Part shown: one piece after another, positions 1 to 9,190 of the stretch | How positions within the stretch are numbered: position 1 is the first letter of the stretch | Layout of the letters: each line of letters opens with the position of its first letter | NCBI RefSeq assembly: GCF_026262505.1 | Contig: NC_067208.1 | Span: 2,418,001-2,482,000, forward strand | Direction: 5' to 3' | Source: Trichomonas vaginalis G3 | Taxonomy: Eukaryota > Parabasalia > Trichomonadida > Trichomonadidae | DNA: 64,000 nucleotides | Notes under the pieces: generated by a model | What the model was told of the DNA's origin: nothing | Database searches by the model: none | What the model saw: the letters and a program-made list of their open reading frames with translations, nothing else | Made by a program: the position numbers and the translations under genes

Positions 1-165
1 CTTTACATCCGATAAAAGTGGTTTGGAAAGTGTCATGAGATGGTTAGAGGACATACATGACTATGAGTTTAGATATGACAAGATAGAATATGAGAGAGGT
101 CCCATAAACTGGAGAAAGTGTCATAACAAAGAAATTTTATTGGTAACTAAATGTGGTTTGAAATA
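1..165 (+). CDS. DNA adenine methylase, C-terminal part (window edge)
   Basis: The last 54 codons of a D12-class N6-adenine DNA methyltransferase; the rest lies left of the window. The translated residues match the C-terminus of the complete homologue at 57377-58204 almost position for position. Such enzymes transfer a methyl group from S-adenosylmethionine to adenine in DNA, and in a virus-like element could mark or protect its own DNA. It is the outermost gene on this side. The stop overlaps the start of the next small gene by 15 bases. Confidence 0.8.
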
Positions 166-282
166 GGACTACTTGTTTTAGGTTTTTTCCATTGTGTCAT
201 TTACTTATTTGACGTGGCAGAAAGATATAGAGAATATGAAGATGAACCAATACCAGCAAATGTTCAGCATATGTACTCGTAA
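151..282 (+). CDS. Small single-pass membrane protein, 43 aa
   Basis: A 43-codon frame starting MWFEIG with a hydrophobic stretch at about residues 5-20 (IGLLVLGFFHCVIYLF), then a charged acidic tail ending MYS. The same protein is at 57270-57401 in copy B with mostly silent or conservative differences, which argues that it is a real gene. It overlaps the end of the methylase gene in both copies. No family is recognised. A role as a small virion or host-membrane protein is only inference. Confidence 0.6.
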   Translation: MWFEIGLLVLGFFHCVIYLFDVAERYREYEDEPIPANVQHMYS

Positions 283-305
283 GAGATATTTTTATCTAAT
301 ATTAA

Positions 306-668
306 ATGGACGCACAGAACTTAGCGAATGCACAGCAACCTGGACAACCAAACCCAGAGAATATTCCAAATGAAGTTAGAATACAAACTGCAATGGCAAA
401 CTATGGTCAAGTGCCAACAGATGTACAAATGCAAACTGCCATGTCAAATGACGCTGCGTTAGGTTTGCCACCATGGTATGCAAATATGAGATGGAAAGAG
501 TTTTATACAAACCCTGAAGTGGGATATAAACAACTCTATGCAGATGACGCGAACACAGGAGTTGACCCAGAGTATGTTTTCTACCAGAGGAGAAATAGAA
601 TGTATGAGCTCCAGTTAAAAAATGCTATGGAACTCAACAGGAAACGTAAGAGACTAGGTGGACATTAG
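306..668 (+). CDS. Polinton conserved protein, 120 aa
   Basis: Not recognised. A 120-residue soluble protein with an N/Q/P-rich first 45 residues containing a doubled motif (IQTAMANYGQVPTD and MQTAMSND), then a W/Y-rich middle and a basic tail (NRKRKRLGGH). It is practically identical to 56884-57246 in copy B. The start follows TTTTTA, the upstream signal shared by the element's core genes. Its position beside the amphipathic protein and fibre genes suggests a virion component, but that is inference. Confidence 0.75.
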   Translation: MDAQNLANAQQPGQPNPENIPNEVRIQTAMANYGQVPTDVQMQTAMSNDAALGLPPWYANMRWKEFYTNPEVGYKQLYADDANTGVDPEYVFYQRRNRMYELQLKNAMELNRKRKRLGGH

Positions 669-686
669 ATTTTTACATATAGTAAA

Positions 687-929
687 ATGGGTTTCTTTGG
701 AAGAATAGGAAACTTCTTTCGAAATGTTGGAAGAGGTATATGGAATGGAATAAAATCTGTCGGAAGAGGAATTTGGAACGGAGTCAAAAATATTGGTAAA
801 AGAGTAGGTCAGTTCGTTGGTATTATACCTAAAGACCCTGAACCAGAAGAACAAGCTCCTGTTATACAACAGCCTGAACCTGCACCACAGTCTAGTTGGC
901 AACCAAATCCAACACCTCAACCGTATTAA
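687..929 (+). CDS. Small amphipathic virion-type protein, 80 aa
   Basis: An 80-residue protein. Residues 1-50 are glycine-, aromatic- and arginine/lysine-rich with two near repeats of VGRGIWNGIK/V, which would form amphipathic helices. Residues 51-80 are a proline/glutamine-rich tail. The homologue is at 56623-56865. Membrane-active minor capsid proteins of adenovirus type have a similar build (amphipathic N-terminus, flexible tail), but no sequence homology can be claimed. It lies 18 bases after the 120-residue gene and ends next to the convergent 282-residue gene. Confidence 0.7.
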   Translation: MGFFGRIGNFFRNVGRGIWNGIKSVGRGIWNGVKNIGKRVGQFVGIIPKDPEPEEQAPVIQQPEPAPQSSWQPNPTPQPY

Positions 930-931
930 AA

Positions 932-1780
932 TTATATTTTTACCGTTCGATAGTAGTTGTATATGAGACTAAGTTCTAAGTAAAACGCATGGTATAATGG
1001 AACTATTCTCTTTCTTCCATCTGTTGTAAACCATACTTGAAAGTCTGAAATACTTCCACTTGGTGGTTCATATAGCTTTGTAGGTTTTTCGTAAAAGTCA
1101 TTTGCCAAGCATAAAAAAGAGTTTTGTGCACCAGAAAATGAAGCATGAACTATAATAGCATCTGAGTCGAAAACATTTTCATATGTTCCATTAGGGTTTT
1201 CGACTTCATAAAAGTTCGGGTGTACTGGATATTCTGCAGGCTGATTTAACATCCTCAAAAATCTATACCATGCCAAGTTGTTATATTTTGTAGAAATATA
1301 AACGTCTTCTCCAAGGTCTTCTATTCTATTGATTTTAACAGTTGCATTTTTCCTGTCATATAAAATATCGAGATGGTACTCTCCTTCGTCAATGTTAAAC
1401 TGGTTTGCATATTCGATATAGATATCGTTTATTTTTTCTTGAAAAGCTTGAAGAGTTGTTTCTAAGTTTACAAGCAAATTCACTTGTAAAAGTTTTCCCT
1501 GTTCAAATTTCTCATACGTATGTTTTTCTTTGTTATAGTATCGAACTTCAAAAGCGACCGTAAATGGGAAACCATGTATGGCTTCTGAAATGAACTTCAT
1601 TCTACGAAAGCCAATAGCTTTTGTGACGGATGGGTCTCTTAACCATCTTAAGGGGTAGTCAAAACGATAGCCTTCATGCTTTACGGTCTCTGTCTCAAAC
1701 TTTTGACCGACATTCGTAAAAAGTTCATCTAATGGTTTAGTTGTAGCAACTCTTGAATTTTCTTTTTCTATTGAAAGCAT
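932..1780 (-). CDS. Polinton conserved protein, 282 aa
   Basis: Not recognised by family. A 282-residue protein without signal peptide or membrane segment, rich in aromatic residues and alternating beta-type stretches, ending in YNYYRTVKI. The copy B homologue (55770-56618) is nearly identical, and a diverged relative lies at 51058-51916. It is divergently transcribed from the fibre gene across only 18 bases. The context (fibre on one side, amphipathic protein on the other) suggests a structural or attachment role, which is inference. Confidence 0.75.
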   Translation of the reverse strand: MLSIEKENSRVATTKPLDELFTNVGQKFETETVKHEGYRFDYPLRWLRDPSVTKAIGFRRMKFISEAIHGFPFTVAFEVRYYNKEKHTYEKFEQGKLLQVNLLVNLETTLQAFQEKINDIYIEYANQFNIDEGEYHLDILYDRKNATVKINRIEDLGEDVYISTKYNNLAWYRFLRMLNQPAEYPVHPNFYEVENPNGTYENVFDSDAIIVHASFSGAQNSFLCLANDFYEKPTKLYEPPSGSISDFQVWFTTDGRKRIVPLYHAFYLELSLIYNYYRTVKI

Positions 1781-1798
1781 ATTTTATCTAGAATAAAA
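1781..1798. promoter_or_regulatory. 18-bp divergent start region
   Basis: The 18 bases between two opposed start codons read ATTTTATCTAGAATAAAA, which is nearly its own reverse complement. Both genes therefore get a TTTTAT/TTTTTA signal about 12-18 bases before their ATG. The same arrangement recurs at 3996-4011, 17719-17736, 38549-38566 and 55752-55769. Promoter function is inference from this recurrence. Confidence 0.55.
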
Positions 1799-3038
1799 AT
1801 GTCGAAAGAAACAGCGTCTATGAGAGAAATACAACACAACCGACAACTCATTGTACAAGCTCTAAATAAGAACACAACAAACTTTTCAAACTATTCTAAG
1901 ATATCTGAGTCATTGAAAGAAGGAAACTTAAAACTGACGATAAACCCAATGACAGACGAGTTTCTGTTTCAAGACAGTAAGAACCATACTGTTTGTATAA
2001 ATCCAACAAAAAGAACTTTAAACGAGAAACCTATAGATGAACTTCTTTTGAAGGCAGATATTGACAACAAAGCTGACAAAGAGTATGTAGATGCAACAAG
2101 AGACTATATTCTCGCATGGACAGATAGAACATACCCACAAAAACATCATACACATAACATCTATGACGTAGATGAACTTCAAGAAATGTTAGATGACAAA
2201 GCGGATAAAACATATGTTGACAATAAAATGTCAAGTGAAGTGACAAGAGCTGACAAAGAATATTCTAAAAAGACTCATACACATACCATTGCAAATATTA
2301 CAAACTTACAAGAAACCTTAAACAAGAAAAGTGACGTTGGACATACACACGATTTCTTCGCAACTGTTGGTATAGAAAATATTGCAGGAACGGTTGAAGA
2401 ACCTGATGGAACTGGTGGGGATGTATTAAATTGGAAACCTCCTAACTTTCCACAAGGTTTAACATCGGAGGATGACATAACATCGGATAAAGACATTAGA
2501 TGTAGAAATGTCTATGTCATGGAGGATGAAAACAAAGTTAAATTCACTGCTCAAGATTTATATGATAAAAAAGCTGACAAAACAGAGCTTCAAACGTTAA
2601 AGACAGAAATACTTCAAACACTATATCCTATAGGTTCTATTTACACGTCAATGAACTCTACCAGACCAGAAGTAGTACTTGGTTCGGAACTTGGACTCAA
2701 ATAGTCGACAGGTTTTTGTATTGTGCAAACTCTTCAAAGGAAACAGGTGGAAGTAAAACGATTTCAGGTGAAAACTTACCTGCGCATAGTCACTATAGAT
2801 TTAAGTACATCTCAAGCAGGTTGGCATAAGCATAGATTTTGGGATTGGTCAGCAATGAAAAAAGGTAAAGGATATGATGTTAAAGACAACGTTCAGTTTG
2901 CTATAAATTGTTTCTGGGTAGCACACAGAGGAAGGAAACCATACACATCGCGTTTCAGGGTATACGCAAACAACGGGACAAAGTAAAGACTACATGCCAC
3001 CTTACATGACAGTTTACGCATGGTATAGAAATGCTTAG
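1799..3038 (+). pseudogene. Phage-type collar fibre protein (broken copy)
   Basis: The N-terminal half has spaced repeats of the type KxxHTHxIxxITNLQETL and NKADKxYVD, as in trimeric phage tail fibres. The C-terminal half has the collar signature: YPIGSIYTSMNSTRPE, then a later MPPYMTVYAW. These domains normally build attachment fibres, and HxH motifs can bind metal inside the trimer. Copy B carries the same gene as one open frame (54465-55751). Here the gene is broken. It probably provided host attachment for a Polinton virion; that role is inference. Confidence 0.75.
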
Positions 3039-3089
3039 TCGTCATTTTCAACTTCTTTAGCATATTCGTCAGGAGTTGTCTTATATTTG

Positions 3090-3995
3090 TTAGGAACTGT
3101 CTTTGAAAGTATACCACCTTGAACTTTGAACAAGTTGAAAACGAGGTCTGACAATAGTAGTTTTATCTTCTGCTTGCAGTCTGTACATTTTGCCATGTTT
3201 GCCTAAAACTTCATAATATTCTCTTGTATACTTTCTTCTATTTTTACGAACACGAATGTGAGTACCTGTCGAGTTCCCATTGTTGTCATAGTCAATAGTA
3301 TTTTCATATGGGTCGCGTTTAGGTATTTCTATTTTTACTTTGTCACCTTTCTTAAGTTTGAAGCCTGGCATTCTTTCTTGTTTGTCTCTTTTGACTAAAC
3401 TATTAAATATATAGTCTTTCTCTAAGTCGGGTTTGTTTTTCATTTCTTCGGGGGAGTGGTTTCCCAAACCTTTTTGTTTACGGCTATTGTAAATATTTAA
3501 AACTTGTCTCATCTTTGCCATGGAGAAATGTCTATACTTGTCGTCATATGACATTTCATCTACCTCACCACCTTGTGGTTGATTTAAGTCTCTTAAGATT
3601 TTTATACAACTGTCAATGACACCAAGAGCAGAATGGTTTTGGTCGACAATGAAATATTGGTTTACATTTTTTGAACGCAGATAGTTTTTAATATCGTCTG
3701 ATTTGAAAGAACTTTCACAGTCAGATGTCAGTTTTGTTGGATGGTATTTGTCAACGAATATTGTCAAAGCAGTTTTCACATCTAAAATATTTTTGGACCA
3801 TAATGGTATGGCTTCACAGTATCTTGTGTTTTGACCGACAAATATAAACCAGTATGGAGGTCCATCTGTTCTAACTCTCGGAATGTTTTCCAAGATATCC
3901 ATAAACCAAGCATTTGGTGTTGAACTAAAGATTTTTACCATGAGTGCTTTCTTTGTTGCTTTAGAAACATACGGGTCCTTGTTTGAATTCGTCAT
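3090..3995 (-). CDS. Polinton integrase (retrovirus-like, rve family)
   Basis: A 301-residue protein. An RNase H-like integrase core spans about residues 40-150, with landmarks such as LTSDCESSF for the second acidic residue. A basic C-terminal region (about 200-290) has a KKGDKVKIEIP stretch like the small beta-barrel or chromo-like tail of Polinton integrases. The enzyme inserts the element into host DNA with short target duplications. The copy B counterpart is 53541-54435. It is divergent from the 133-residue gene across 16 bases. Confidence 0.8.
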   Translation of the reverse strand: MTNSNKDPYVSKATKKALMVKIFSSTPNAWFMDILENIPRVRTDGPPYWFIFVGQNTRYCEAIPLWSKNILDVKTALTIFVDKYHPTKLTSDCESSFKSDDIKNYLRSKNVNQYFIVDQNHSALGVIDSCIKILRDLNQPQGGEVDEMSYDDKYRHFSMAKMRQVLNIYNSRKQKGLGNHSPEEMKNKPDLEKDYIFNSLVKRDKQERMPGFKLKKGDKVKIEIPKRDPYENTIDYDNNGNSTGTHIRVRKNRRKYTREYYEVLGKHGKMYRLQAEDKTTIVRPRFQLVQSSRWYTFKDSS

Positions 3996-4011
3996 TTTTA
4001 ACCCATAAGAA
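3996..4011. promoter_or_regulatory. 16-bp divergent start region
   Basis: The 16 bases TTTTTAACCCATAAGA separate the integrase start from the start of the 133-residue gene. TTTTTA lies 16 bases before the rightward ATG. The segment is very short for two promoters and resembles the other divergent spacers of these elements. Confidence 0.45.
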
Positions 4012-4413
4012 ATGGGTTTATTTGGCGCAATAGCAGGAGTCGCATCTAGATTTTTGCCCGCAGTGGGAACACTAGCCAGAGGTGCATTTGGAATTGGAAG
4101 GAAGATTTTGAGTACATTAGGTATACTGAAAGAGAAAGCACAACCTATTATACAAACCGTACAGAAAGGTTGGGATGTAGCACGAGATGCAGCAAATCTT
4201 ATTCCAAATCCTGAAACAAGAGGAAAAGTTCAAGGATGGATGGACAATGTAGGAAGACAAGCAGGAAACTACTATAACAAAGCAAATGACTACTATAACC
4301 AAGCAGGACACTACATGGACCAAGGTGAAAGATTCTTTAACAGAGGATATAACCATGCACAACAGTGGGTAAACAACAACCAACCTCAACCGCCTCAAAC
4401 TTGGGGAATGTAA
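4012..4413 (+). CDS. Amphipathic virion-type protein with fusion-peptide-like start, 133 aa
   Basis: The protein begins MGLFGAIAG and continues as an alanine/glycine-rich hydrophobic segment to about residue 40. An amphipathic helix and a region of repeated Asn/Tyr/Gln-rich units (YYNKANDYYNQAGHYMDQG) follow, then a proline-rich end. The first residues resemble the influenza HA2 fusion peptide and fit an N-myristoylation pattern; both are likely convergent. The counterpart in copy B is 53124-53524. A membrane-penetrating minor capsid role is inferred from composition only. Confidence 0.65.
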   Translation: MGLFGAIAGVASRFLPAVGTLARGAFGIGRKILSTLGILKEKAQPIIQTVQKGWDVARDAANLIPNPETRGKVQGWMDNVGRQAGNYYNKANDYYNQAGHYMDQGERFFNRGYNHAQQWVNNNQPQPPQTWGM

Positions 4414-4432
4414 AATTTTTTACTGAGATGAA

Positions 4433-4588
4433 ATGAACAATACAGCTTTGAGACAAATGGGTTCAAGATGGCTTTGTCGGCTTCCAGCAGTTACACAACC
4501 ACGTGTTTGTCAAGTTCTTCCTATACCTCAGGAAGTTTTAGACCGACTTAAAAAACCTCAACAACCAGTTGAAAACAAACCAAACTAA
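4433..4588 (+). CDS. Small conserved protein, 51 aa
   Basis: A 51-codon frame beginning MNNTALRQMGSRW and ending in a Pro/Gln/Lys-rich tail. Both it and the next gene are preceded by the same leader, TTTTTACTGAGATGAA then ATG, which fixes the start. The copy B homologue (52952-53104) differs by few residues and keeps the frame. No domain is recognised. Confidence 0.6.
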   Translation: MNNTALRQMGSRWLCRLPAVTQPRVCQVLPIPQEVLDRLKKPQQPVENKPN

Positions 4589-4607
4589 AATTTTTTACTG
4601 AGATGAA

Positions 4608-5192
4608 ATGACCGAAGAAGTTGAAACGGTAGATTTGACACCACAAACAAAAAGTTCAGAACCATTGTCAAAACCTGTCAAAGAACTTACAGATGAAGAG
4701 AAAAATTCAATAATAGAAAGTGCCAGGTCTGGAAATACAAACCCTAACTACAAAGTCACTTTTCATAAAAATGGAACGGCTAGTATCTCAAAAAAGAAAC
4801 AGACTCTCACAAATAAAATATTGAAGTCTGAAGGAGCTTTCGAGACAACAGATGGAAAAGTTTACTTCACTGACCAACAGTTCATTATAGAACATCTCAT
4901 TGACTTAGAGTCGAAATATTCTAAACTTTACAACAAACACAAAAAGTTGAAAGGAAAACAAAAACAAATGGCATATGATATTTATGAAGATGTTGACGAC
5001 ACAACTGTTCCAGCAAGTGAGGTAAAGTCAGATGAACCGAAAAGTGACGAAAAACCAATAGAAGAAGGGAAGCCACAAACTGAAGAAAAACCAAAACCAA
5101 AGGTTAGTTTCCAAACTAAACCAAGTCAACCTTCATTAGCTGGTATGGGTTGGCGTCAAAGACTTTTGGCAGCCGGTGGTTATGTAAAGTAA
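4608..5192 (+). CDS. Charged coiled-coil-type protein, 194 aa
   Basis: Not recognised. A 194-residue, Lys/Glu-rich protein: acidic start (MTEEVETVDLTPQ), a central helical segment around residues 95-125 (LESKYSKLYNKHKKLKGKQKQ), a Glu/Lys/Pro-rich linker at 135-170 and a short conserved end (LAGMGWRQRLLAAGGYVK). The homologue is 52348-52932. It shares its leader with the preceding 51-residue gene and sits directly before polymerase B. Confidence 0.7.
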   Translation: MTEEVETVDLTPQTKSSEPLSKPVKELTDEEKNSIIESARSGNTNPNYKVTFHKNGTASISKKKQTLTNKILKSEGAFETTDGKVYFTDQQFIIEHLIDLESKYSKLYNKHKKLKGKQKQMAYDIYEDVDDTTVPASEVKSDEPKSDEKPIEEGKPQTEEKPKPKVSFQTKPSQPSLAGMGWRQRLLAAGGYVK

Positions 5193-5223
5193 AGAAAAAA
5201 CATTTTTTTTATTTTTATAAAAA

Positions 5224-7377
5224 ATGCCCCCGTATAGAATGGATAGAAGGTCTGCTAGAATAAAAGCAGAGTTAGAAAGATATGGTTGGAGAGTTTCGAA
5301 GAAGTTTAAATATAGGAAGGGAAGACCCATAAAAGTCTATGACAAATTGTCTGGTCTTCGCTACGAAATGGACTTGGAAACAGCACGCGCAAATTATCCA
5401 AACAGATTAGAGAGGTTAGAAGAAGAACGTCTTATGGACATGCCTTTCGATGTTACTGAGCCACAGGTTGAAGGACACGACGGCTTTGCCAGATTCTACT
5501 GGAAACATGACGAACAATTGCATCCTTTGAGAAGGAAAAAAGGAAAGGGTGAAGACGCACATGCTCCCATGGAAAGAACAAGATATGCATATGAAAAGTA
5601 TCGCGAGGTTAGAAGTAAAATTACATCTGGTCGAACCTTTACAGTTAACTTTGACGAAGGAAAGAACAAAGAAGGCTTCATGGGAGTACTTGCTGCCATA
5701 CAAGACGGAAATAAGAAAGGATACAATCTCAGACTAACCGTAACAGATTTAGATGGTCACATTTACTATGCGCATGGCAATGAACAAACAGCCGCACAAC
5801 TTCTTGACGCTTTCAAGACTACAAAGAGAGAACAAATGTTTGACTCCGACTCAGATATTTTGAATGCAATTGAAGGAATTGCAAGCGTGAAGTTCGAATG
5901 GTACCAACCTAACCCTCAAGCAGTCAGACAACATGCTGGATACTTCCCGTTCAGAAATAAGTCTGACATTGACTTAACAAGGTATGGAATTTACAATTCA
6001 ATTGAAAAAATTGTCAATGAACCTTGTATTCTTACATGTCTCAGGAACTCTGGTCTTGTTACAGATGAGAAGATGAAGTATCTTGAGTCATGTGTGAAAA
6101 CAAGGTACATTCTCAGAAGTCAATTGACAAAAATTGCACCGTTGGCAAATGTCAATATCCGAGTTAACATTCCGACTGAGAAAGGTTCTTCACATGACGA
6201 CTATGTTGTTGACTTCAAATTGCCATGGTTGAAGATTGTACTTGTCCACAACCACTTCATGTTGAACGAAAGTCTTACAAACCCATTGTTCGGAAAAGGC
6301 AAGTGCAACATTGTCAGAGCTGTTAACATTCTTTTCGAGAAAGGTTTGTTGGAACCAATTCCAGATGACAAGCTGACAGAAACTTTTGTACCAAAAGACG
6401 AAACAAATTTTTCATTGTTAGTGAGACCAAAAGTTGTTCCAGACAAAGTTATAGCACAAAAGAAGTACACAGTTCCAAAAGGAGTTGGTTTGTTCGGATA
6501 CCAACCTGAACCAGAAGAACTTCCAATGAGGTTGCAAGAACTTCAAGATGCTATAAACAAACTTCCATTGAGACATCCAGTCGACGTCAAATTGTATTGG
6601 AGAGCATCTGAGCTAGGTCAGAAGGTTTTATATGAAACAGGTTGCTTCGACGATGTTTATGAGATAACAGGAGAAGTTTCTCAAAAGATAAGAGACTCGC
6701 TTGAATTTCCACGAACTGGACCGATTGGATGCGACAAGTTCGACTCAAACGAAAAAATATACTATGTCGACCTTAACGCTGCGTACATGAGGTTCGTCCA
6801 ATATATTCCAACTGGAATTCCAAACGAAGACGGTAAGTTCCCGGGAAGGAACTATACAGTTGGAAAAGTCATACAACAACTATATGATATTAGGAAAGCT
6901 TCAAACCCCAAACTTGCAATGACAATCAAATTGCTTATGAATTCGACATGGGGATATTCCATTAAGAAACCTCAAAAGATGAAGAGTAAACACTATGAGA
7001 AGGTCGACAACTTTGTTGAAAGGTTTTCTCCTTTTGTTTTGAAGTACGAGTTCACCGAAGGTCAAAATGGCTTAGTAACCACAGTAAAACCTATTGTCGA
7101 ACATTGGTCTTACCCTCAGTTCGCAAAGGCAGTCCTTGACAACTACAACAAATTCTTCTCCGAGGTCAAATCGAAAGTTGTGGTATACTACGAGAACATT
7201 GACGCACTCATGACGAACGAAGAAGGATACAACAAACTCATTGAAATGGGTTTAGTCGGTGAAAAGATGGGTCAATTCAAATTGGACAAAATTTTCACCG
7301 AAGTTCATGTAATATCGAAAAGGAAGTACTGGGGTGTTAAAGAAGATGGTGAAATAGTTAAACATTGCATGAAATAA
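5224..7377 (+). pseudogene. Protein-primed DNA polymerase B (pPolB) region
   Basis: The replicative polymerase of Polintons. Family B palm motifs are visible: motif A-like YYVDLNAAYM at about residue 514, motif B-like KLLMNSTWGY at about 570 and the motif C region YYENIDALM at about 654. The N-terminal part (PPYRMDRRSARIKAELERYGW) is conserved in copy B at 52071-52316. Such enzymes copy the linear element from a terminal protein primer. TTTTTATAAAAA precedes the ATG. It is treated as part of a broken element. Confidence 0.8.
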
Positions 7378-7384
7378 AAAATTT

Positions 7385-7508
7385 TTATTCGAATTTGAAT
7401 CGGACAGGTCGAGTTACACCATTCTTGGTCTCAAACTCATATATAACCTGTTTGTTTGTATTTTCGTCGACTATGACACGAGACACGAACATTGACCAAA
7501 CGGACAAA
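7385..7508 (-). pseudogene. Tail of an unrecognised minus-strand gene
   Basis: The minus strand reads about 40 codons with good coding character (VSRVIVDENTNKQVIYEF, then a stop at 7385-7387). The reading ends near 7508, where base composition and start-signal type change to those of the accessory block. It is probably the end of an element gene that the accessory block abuts. Family unknown. Confidence 0.35.
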
Positions 7509-7522
7509 AAGTGTCATTTCAG

Positions 7523-7783
7523 ATGGTCCCGCAGCCAATCGCATTCGAGCACTTCGAAGAAGCCTTACGTTCCAAGGGAGAGGGTGTCTGGTGCAAGGCA
7601 GAGGTCATGAGACTCTACGAGCAGTACATCCTCAATGCCTGGGAGGACAAATCGTCCTTGGATTGGCAATTCTACCAACTCCTCTGGGACGACCTCCTAC
7701 GCAACTGGGATGACGAAAGAGTCCAATTCAGAGGTCAGGAACTACTTGCAAATTACCTTAATTTAAGCTACTTACGCAACTAA
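7523..7783 (+). CDS. Accessory-block protein, 86 aa
   Basis: Not recognised. The chosen ATG follows GTGTCATTTCAG, so a TCATTT initiator lies about 10 bases before it; the upstream in-frame GTG is not a likely eukaryotic start. The protein is acidic, Trp/Leu-rich and helical (VWCKAEVMRLYEQYILNAW). Codon choice is more GC-rich than in neighbouring core genes. It is the first gene of the block found only in copy A. Confidence 0.5.
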   Translation: MVPQPIAFEHFEEALRSKGEGVWCKAEVMRLYEQYILNAWEDKSSLDWQFYQLLWDDLLRNWDDERVQFRGQELLANYLNLSYLRN

Positions 7784-7832
7784 AAACTTAAATTTACTCG
7801 GGGTTTCCCCCTAAAATAAAATTTTTTTACTC

Positions 7833-8526
7833 TTAGAACCACTCGAGGTTCTCCTTACGGTTGTTGAGCTTGTCACCGTCAATGTGTCTGACCTTCGTCT
7901 TCTTGTTTGGATTTGGAACCCATTGCATACCGACAAGCCTTCCCATGGAAATTGTACCGTAATTCCGAAGGTAAGGCTCAAGTGTCCCAAGTTGTTGAGG
8001 ACTGGGGTAAGAACCTTGCCGGTCTCCCTGTTGCGGATTTTGTATGGGTAGGGTTGGGAAATTTCATAACTGTCATCGCAACAAGGGTTGCCCAAACTTC
8101 CTTTTCTTCGTGTTTCTCTTCTTCTTCCTCTTCTTCTTCGTGTTTCTCTTCTTCCTCGAAAATTCCTTCTTCAATTTGGTACTCACGAAGTACGGTGTTG
8201 CATGTTCTGTCCTTTCCGAGTACCTTCCAGATGGCGTCTATCTCTTCGAAGAAACGGTAGATGAGTCTGGCAAGGTTTTGGTTCTCTTTGTTGTATTGGC
8301 GCAAGGTTTCCGCGAAATCGTTCAGGACTTTCTTATTGGAAGCTTGGTTCGTGAGGACTTCGACTTTGAGATTGGTTATCTCTTCCATAAGACTACTTTG
8401 GATAGTCTTAATGGTGGTTGTCAGATGAGCGTTCAATTGGGCAATTTGAATTTGAACTGGGCGCTTGTCTGGCAACCTTGAAAGGACATCTGCCATTGAG
8501 TTTGGCTTCGGTGCTTGTTCGGACAT
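7833..8526 (-). pseudogene. Coiled-coil protein with HNH-nuclease-type end (broken)
   Basis: The start MSEQAPKPNSMADVLSRLPD follows a TCATTTTTT initiator. A helical coiled-coil region is followed by a Glu/Lys-rich low-complexity run. Near the 3' end the strand encodes VPNPNKKTKVRHIDGDKLNN, a typical HNH homing-type nuclease core (His-Ile-Asp-Gly-Asp). Such nucleases cut DNA and often travel as selfish genes. The region is broken. Whether coiled coil and nuclease were one gene is not certain. Confidence 0.5.
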
Positions 8527-8558
8527 CGAAAAAATGAAGTGGTTTGAGAATGACGGTT

Positions 8559-9143
8559 TTACTTCAAAAAGCTTGTTATGACGGTTAAGTCATACAACAA
8601 GTTTAAAATAATATCTTGTTCTTCTTCTGAACGTTTGTTGTCTCTTCCGATAAAAGTTTCGAACATGAGAACCAAAAAACGTTTTTTGAGATTGCGGAAG
8701 AGTTCAGGCAAACGTTCATATTCTGGATATGTTGGGAGCAGTTCGAAACATCTGAGCTGACTTTCGGACAAAATTGGGACAATGTCAACAAATTCATCTT
8801 TGGTCGGATTGCTTGAAGGTAAGTCCCTTACATGTAAGTAGCTCTGGTAAAGTCTTCTCATTTCTGCTAACTTTTGGAGTATAGCTTCGTAGTTTAGAAG
8901 TTTTAATTTTAATTGTCTTATTCCACTCTTGACATCTAAACGGTAACTATCCATGAGGTCAAGAGTAGCTTTGGTAGCTTTAAGTGGAGCTATCTGTTCC
9001 TTGACTTCTGCAATTTTGGTTGCAATTGTGATTTGAGCTCCTTCAAGTTCGCCGTCTATGTCGTTCTCAACACCTTCAACCATAGCTTGAAACTCTTCAT
9101 CGGTCCATTGAGTTTGGTGTGGGACGAATTTAACTTGCTTCAT
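8559..9143 (-). CDS. Coiled-coil protein, 194 aa
   Basis: Not recognised. The protein begins MKQVKFVPHQTQWTDEEF. A long helical segment at about residues 35-105 has heptad-like spacing (ATKIAEVKEQIAPLKATKA). The second half is Leu/Phe/Arg-rich and likely globular. A TCATTTTTGA initiator lies directly before the ATG. It lies head to tail with the flanking minus-strand genes of the accessory block. No counterpart was seen in copy B. Confidence 0.55.
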   Translation of the reverse strand: MKQVKFVPHQTQWTDEEFQAMVEGVENDIDGELEGAQITIATKIAEVKEQIAPLKATKATLDLMDSYRLDVKSGIRQLKLKLLNYEAILQKLAEMRRLYQSYLHVRDLPSSNPTKDEFVDIVPILSESQLRCFELLPTYPEYERLPELFRNLKKRFLVLMFETFIGRDNKRSEEEQDIILNLLYDLTVITSFLK

Positions 9144-9190
9144 TCAAAAATGAAAAAAATGTTTTTACTCAAAGCGTGCCATATAGATGT

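Noticed and set aside
3090-3995. Retrovirus or LTR retrotransposon
   Set aside because: Only the integrase is retrovirus-like; there is no reverse transcriptase and there are no long terminal direct repeats, and the neighbours are Polinton genes.
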